A stretch of DNA of 17,675 nucleotides, taken from contig CAZEJK010000100.1 of the NCBI GenBank assembly GCA_964512045.1, forward strand, positions 1-17,675, written 5' to 3'. Below, one piece after another: positions 14,602-17,675 of the stretch. The stretch is from CAZEJK01 sp964512045 (GTDB lineage Bacteria > Acidobacteriota > Thermoanaerobaculia > Thermoanaerobaculales > Sulfomarinibacteraceae). The notes beneath the pieces were generated by a model. That model saw only the letters and a list, made by a program, of their open reading frames with translations. It was not told the origin of the DNA and did not search any database. Positions within the stretch are counted from its first letter, which is position 1. Every line of letters begins with the position of its first letter. A program made the translations under genes and the position numbers.

Positions 14602-14765
14602 AGTTCTTAGTTCTAAGTTTTTAATTCTTAATGATATTCTCCGATTTAAGCTGGTAGCTTGAAAGCGTGTTCCCGTGCAGGCGGTCCATTATAGGGATGG
14701 TGGCCGAGCACCCGCAAAAGATGGGCGGGCGGCACTCAGAACTGAGAACTGGAAACTGAAAACTC
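14602..14765. repeat. Inverted arrays of a 7-bp tandem repeat bounding an AT-rich intergenic element
   Basis: The left array is four degenerate heptamers, AGTTCTT, AGTTCTA, AGTTTTT and AATTCTT (14602-14629). The right array is AGAACTG, AGAACTG, GAAACTG and AAAACTC (14738-14765), which on the other strand reads GAGTTTT, CAGTTTC, CAGTTCT, CAGTTCT. The two arrays are thus inverted copies of the same AGTTCT-type unit, about 108 bp apart. The whole 164-bp segment fills almost all of the spacer between the SRAP start and the HD-protein stop, and its arms are far more AT-rich than the surroundings. The middle contains AAGCT-GGT-AGCTT but no coding region or tRNA. Confidence 0.8.
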
Positions 14766-14771
14766 GAGCAG

Positions 14772-15359
14772 TTACTTCTTCCCACCGTCCACCCACCAGC
14801 GCGAGCGCTGATCGAACCACCAGCTGGTGGAGTCAGCCTCGGCGATACGTGCGGCGAGCTCCTGGCCGATATCGGTGCGCAGGCGTTGGAGCGCGAAGCG
14901 GAGCCAGTCGGCGGCGTTCGGGTTGCCCTCGTCGAGGCGCTGGCGCAGCTCGAGGATCATCTCGAGATGATCGGCGTCGCGGGCGAGCTGCGCCTCGCGG
15001 GTTGCCTGCGCGCGGAACTCGGCGAGCAGCTCGCGGAGCTCCTCGGCAAACGGGAGGCCCTCGGTCATGGCTGCCGCGGCCGCGTCCTCGTCCGCGGTGA
15101 CATACTTCTGGTTCACATAGTTGAGGTCGCCCGTTCGGGCTTCGGGGAGGTCGTGGAACAGTGCCAGCCGCACCGTCCGGTCGGCATCGACCGTACCGTC
15201 CATCCGGGCGAGCACGAACGCGATCACGGTGGTCCGGTACGAGTGGTCTGCCACGCTCTCCTGCGAGCCAGCGCCGAGGAACGGCCAGCCGGTGCGCGGC
15301 GTGCGCTTGAGCATGCCGGCTTCAAACAGCAGCTCCACGATGCGATCGAGCCCGTCCAT
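14772..15359 (-). CDS. HD-domain phosphohydrolase, YfbR/HDDC2-like (5'-deoxynucleotidase type)
   Basis: A 195-aa metal-dependent HD protein. Metal ligands are visible in order: His in ESVADHSYR (about 39), the HD pair in ALFHDLPEARTGDL (about 69-70), and Asp in LARDADHLEMILEL (about 128). The N-terminal phrase MDGLDRIVELLFEAGMLKRTPRTGW and the DLPEA pattern are characteristic of the YfbR/HDDC2 group, which removes phosphate from deoxynucleoside 5'-monophosphates. Such an activity would oppose the thymidine kinase in this window, though substrate is inferred. The ATG reads leftward from 15359 and has a leaderless-type promoter directly upstream. It is divergent from the RNase Z fusion gene with only 26 bases between starts. 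Confidence 0.88.
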   Translation of the reverse strand: MDGLDRIVELLFEAGMLKRTPRTGWPFLGAGSQESVADHSYRTTVIAFVLARMDGTVDADRTVRLALFHDLPEARTGDLNYVNQKYVTADEDAAAAAMTEGLPFAEELRELLAEFRAQATREAQLARDADHLEMILELRQRLDEGNPNAADWLRFALQRLRTDIGQELAARIAEADSTSWWFDQRSRWWVDGGKK

Positions 15360-15367
15360 GGTCGAGC

Positions 15368-15396
15368 AGTGTACCGCGCCGTGCGATGATCGTCAG
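15368..15396 (-). promoter_or_regulatory. Leaderless promoter of the HD phosphohydrolase gene
   Basis: On the minus strand, CTGACG (complement of 15391-15396), a 17-bp spacer and TACACT (complement of 15368-15373) are followed eight bases later by the ATG at 15359. There is no Shine-Dalgarno sequence. The -35 hexamer lies inside the first codons of the divergent RNase Z fusion gene, so the two promoter/start regions overlap. Confidence 0.6.
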
Positions 15397-17275
15397 CGTG
15401 AAGCCGATCGACGACGCCACCATGCGATCGATCCTTGCCGGGCGCCGCTGCATCGTAGTTGGCGGGGGCGACCGCTTGCTGGCGTGCTTGTGCGCCGGTC
15501 GGGACGGAACGTGGGTTGTGTCGTCGGATCCGGGGAGCCCGGTGCTCGGCCCACCGGCAGCTGTCAGCCTTGGCGTGGTGCGTGAGGGGAGCGTCGAGCT
15601 GGCGGCGCTGTCGGCGGTCGGCACCCTGGATGCGGCCCGGTACCGCCTGGCGGTTGTTACCGAGGTGGCAGCTCTGGTGCGCGCTCTGCCGAGCGATCGG
15701 TCGTTGGTCGTGGCGGCGCCGGCGATCACGCGCGGCATTGCAGCGGTGGAGCTGGTGCCAGGGCTGGTTCGGGCGCTGGGCGCGAAGGTCGTGGTGATCG
15801 CGGCGCGTCGCGCGGCGGAAGGCACCGCCGCAGCCGCGCACGCTGTCGGCGCCGACGTGCTGCGTTGGGTGGGGGATGAATCAGCGCCCACTGAGGCGAC
15901 GCGGCGGCAACGGCGCTCTGAGCTGTGGGCGGAGTGGATGCAGCCAGCCGAGCCGTATGAGATCAACCTGGAGACGGCTCCGGTGCTCGGTGCGCCGCCA
16001 CCGGTTACGGTGCCGGATGCGTGGTTGGACCGCATCGTCGGGTTGCTCTCGGACGATGGTCGTACCGTGGGGTTCGGCCGGATCGCCGGGCTCGACGGAA
16101 GCACGTTGCAGGTGCTCTCCGTCGCGACCGGTGACCCGGCTGAGCCTGTCGCCGTCGTCGTGCGCGACGCCATGGTTGGGCCTGACGGTAGGGTCCGCAC
16201 CGCACCGCGGGCCACGCCCCAACCCAACCAGCCACAGCGGGGGCCCGAAGCGCCGATGCCGCTGCCGCGGCCCCCCGCGAGCGTCCACGCTCTGCTCGAG
16301 GGCGCCGTGCTCGGCGGTCTGCTCGGTGACCCGATCGTGGTGCTCGAGCATGCGCGCCGGGGGGGCGTGATCCTGATCGACCTCGGCGAGCATCCCGGTC
16401 TGCCGGTTCGGCTCGCCCACCGGGTCGCCGTGGTGCTGCTGTCCCACACCCACATGGACCACTTCGCAGGGATCCACTGGCTGCTGCGCCGACGGGTCGG
16501 TGTGACCGACGAGCTCCTGCTGGTGGGTCCGGACGGCACCTCACAGCGGATCGCCGCTGCAGTGGACGCCTTCACCTGGGACCGGATCGGCGCCGACGGA
16601 CCGCGCCTGCGGATGGTCGAGGTGGGGGACGATGGCAGCCTGACGACGTTTCGGTTCCAGATCGGCCGCCACCGGACACCGATCGCCGAGCTCACCGCTG
16701 CGACGACGGATGGACCGGTGGTGGACGACGGGATCGTGCGGGTCCGCGCAGCCGTTCTCGACCACGGTGGCATCCCGGTGCTCGCGTACCGAATCGAGGA
16801 GCACGACTCGGTGGCAGTGCGCTCCGAGCAGCTCCAGCGGACCGGTCTGCCGGCCGGCCCATGGGTCGGTCAGCTGAAGGAGCGAGCGGAGCGCGGCCGA
16901 TGGAGCGAGGTGATCGACCTACCGGACGGGCGCCGAGCGACCGTGGACGAGCTGGCGACGGATCTGCTCGAGCGGCGGCGCGGACAGTGTCTGGTCTACG
17001 CAACGGATGTCGCCGACACCCCGGACAACCGGCAACGCCTGATCACCTTCGCGCACGGCGCCGACCTGCTGATATGCGAGGCAGCTTTCGCCGACGCCGA
17101 CCGCGACCGCGCCGAGGCCACTGGCCACCTCACGGCCCGCGCCTGCGGCGAGATCGCCGCCGCGGCCGAGGTGACACGGCTGCTGCCGTTTCACCTCTCC
17201 AACCGCTACCAGCGCAACGTCGACACCGTCCTCGACGAGGTGCGGTCCGTCTTTCCCGACGTCGTCGCTCCGTGA
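15386..17275 (+). CDS. Degenerate Clp1/Grc3-like polynucleotide kinase domain fused to RNase Z
   Basis: A 629-aa, two-domain protein. Residues 300-629 form a metallo-beta-lactamase-fold RNase Z (tRNA 3' endonuclease) with apparently complete metal ligands: HTHMDH (354-359), H460 in LDHGGIPVLAYRIEE, D541 in VYATDVADT, E565 and H581 (GHLTA), and H603 in PFHLSNRY. The RNase Z segment GLPAGPWVGQLKE (488-500) is present. Residues 1-272 resemble Clp1/Grc3-type RNA 5'-kinases: VVSSDPGSPVLGPPAAVSLG (44-63), the arginine-rich EATRRQRRSELWAEWM (170-185), and VGLLSDDGRTVGFGRI (218-233). However, the P-loop position reads VGGGDRLLACL (25-35) with no GK[S/T], and the second acidic motif is VAAPAITRG, so kinase activity is unlikely. 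A proline-rich linker (272-299) joins the domains. ATG 15386 is assumed; GTG 15398 is possible. RNase Z call strong, N-terminal call moderate. Confidence 0.85.
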   Translation: MIVSVKPIDDATMRSILAGRRCIVVGGGDRLLACLCAGRDGTWVVSSDPGSPVLGPPAAVSLGVVREGSVELAALSAVGTLDAARYRLAVVTEVAALVRALPSDRSLVVAAPAITRGIAAVELVPGLVRALGAKVVVIAARRAAEGTAAAAHAVGADVLRWVGDESAPTEATRRQRRSELWAEWMQPAEPYEINLETAPVLGAPPPVTVPDAWLDRIVGLLSDDGRTVGFGRIAGLDGSTLQVLSVATGDPAEPVAVVVRDAMVGPDGRVRTAPRATPQPNQPQRGPEAPMPLPRPPASVHALLEGAVLGGLLGDPIVVLEHARRGGVILIDLGEHPGLPVRLAHRVAVVLLSHTHMDHFAGIHWLLRRRVGVTDELLLVGPDGTSQRIAAAVDAFTWDRIGADGPRLRMVEVGDDGSLTTFRFQIGRHRTPIAELTAATTDGPVVDDGIVRVRAAVLDHGGIPVLAYRIEEHDSVAVRSEQLQRTGLPAGPWVGQLKERAERGRWSEVIDLPDGRRATVDELATDLLERRRGQCLVYATDVADTPDNRQRLITFAHGADLLICEAAFADADRDRAEATGHLTARACGEIAAAAEVTRLLPFHLSNRYQRNVDTVLDEVRSVFPDVVAP

Positions 17276-17301
17276 TCTCCCCGTCACGTGCGCCCTTGCA
17301 C

Positions 17302-17372
17302 GGACCGCGGACCTCTGGTCCGCATCGGGCCATGCAGCGAGCCCGATGCTGCGGACGAGACGTCCGCGGTCC
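17302..17372 (+). terminator. Long hairpin downstream of the RNase Z fusion gene
   Basis: The left arm 17302-17330 (GGACCGCGGACCTCTGGTCC, continuing CGCATCGGGC to 17330) pairs with the right arm 17341-17372 (GCCCGATGCTGCGGACGAGA, continuing CGTCCGCGGTCC) across a ten-base loop. There are only two mismatched positions and one three-base bulge. It begins 26 bases after the stop and has no T-tract. It is probably an mRNA-stabilising or terminating structure; a mobile palindromic repeat is the alternative. Confidence 0.55.
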
Positions 17373-17597
17373 GTTCGGAGGATGGGGCGTGCCGGTGTGC
17401 TGCCGTCCATGCAGGGAGCGTGTCGGTTGCTGCAAGGTGCTCATCCGGGGCCGGCTGCCGAGGCGGAGGCCAGGGCTGGTGCCGGGTCCGGAAGCGGCGG
17501 TTCTTCCACGGGATCTCTCCGCTCGCCATGTTCTCCGCAGCGCCCACGAGACGTGTCCGCGCGGAGCCATCCGCAAGCTCACGGAGGCTCGGTCGAG
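17373..17597. other. Non-coding or unassigned stretch
   Basis: Between the hairpin and the possible new gene at 17598 I find no supported coding region. Open frames exist on both strands, as expected in GC-rich DNA, including a cysteine-rich one (VCCRPCRERVGCC) on the plus strand that continues from a shadow of the RNase Z gene and lacks its own start and ribosome binding site. Confidence 0.4.
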
Positions 17598-17675
17598 ATG
17601 ACGAAGGGGCGGAGCGCTCGGACCGGTCTACGGCCCCGGTTACCGGCCAACGGTCCCGGCCAGCGGATCCCGGTT
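17598..17675 (+). CDS. Possible N-terminus of a gene running off the window
   Basis: ATG 17598 opens a frame without a stop to the window edge (26 codons), reading MTKGRSARTGLRPRLPANGP and then GQRIPV. A weak ribosome binding site, ACGGAGG, lies about ten bases upstream. The peptide is basic and proline/glycine-rich, like a disordered or pre-transmembrane N-terminal tail, and I cannot name a family. The call rests only on the open frame and RBS. Confidence 0.35.
   Translation, partial: MTKGRSARTGLRPRLPANGPGQRIPV

Noticed and set aside
14640..14737. tRNA-like sequence (GGTGGCCGAGCACCC) inside the heptamer-bounded element
   Set aside because: It resembles a D-arm by eye, but no acceptor stem, anticodon arm or T-loop could be laid out.
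17276..17601. Cysteine-rich plus-strand frame (CCGRDV...VCCRPC...GCC)
   Set aside because: Continuation of a shadow frame of the RNase Z gene, runs through the hairpin and has no own start signal.
1..17675. CRISPR array, insertion sequence, prophage or plasmid features
   Set aside because: No regularly spaced direct repeats of 25-40 bp, no transposase, integrase or Rep homologue, and no inverted-repeat-bounded coding element were seen.

Overview
The window is uniformly GC-rich, tightly packed DNA carrying housekeeping genes. GTG starts, leaderless-type promoters with TAnnnT -10 boxes directly before start codons, a classic type A RNase P RNA, and families such as type II thymidine kinase, glutaryl-CoA-type acyl-CoA dehydrogenase and cNMP/FHA proteins all suggest an actinobacterium. 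It is perhaps an uncultured Acidimicrobiia-like lineage, but that placement is an inference from style and gene content. I see no insertion sequence, prophage, CRISPR array or tRNA.

Layout: (1) 1-1539, plus strand: the C-terminus of a uridine-kinase-family nucleoside kinase, then nth (endonuclease III) and tdk, closely spaced. (2) 1793-2971, minus strand: a glutaryl-CoA-dehydrogenase-like enzyme, facing tdk across a palindrome. (3) 3085-5626, plus strand: a membrane protein whose C-terminal ABC-ATPase-like domain has lost the hallmark catalytic motifs, a 92-aa unknown protein, and a prenyltransferase/squalene-oxidase-repeat-like toroid protein that starts on the base after the previous stop. 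(4) 5823-6107: a 94-aa orphan. (5) 6190-6572: rnpB. (6) 6662-10975, plus strand: ldcA, a cyclic-nucleotide-domain/FHA protein, recG and a small two-helix membrane protein, ending in a hairpin that contains the stop codons of both convergent genes. (7) 10987-15359, minus strand: a PLP aminotransferase, a GYF_2-AIM24 protein, a SRAP (YedK-type) protein and a YfbR-like HD phosphohydrolase. (8) 15386-17275, plus strand: a two-domain protein reading as a degenerate Clp1/Grc3-type polynucleotide kinase domain joined to an apparently complete RNase Z. (9) 17276-17675: a long hairpin, then a possible start of another gene.

Functional threads: DNA maintenance (nth, SRAP, recG), thymidine/deoxynucleotide balance (tdk, HD phosphohydrolase, nucleoside kinase) and tRNA end maturation (rnpB for 5' ends, the RNase Z fusion for 3' ends).

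The least ordinary items are the pseudokinase-RNase Z fusion, the pseudo-ABC membrane protein, and a 164-bp AT-rich intergenic segment bounded by inverted 7-bp tandem repeats. Two independently degenerated P-loop domains in one 17-kb window is notable, although no functional link between them is visible.
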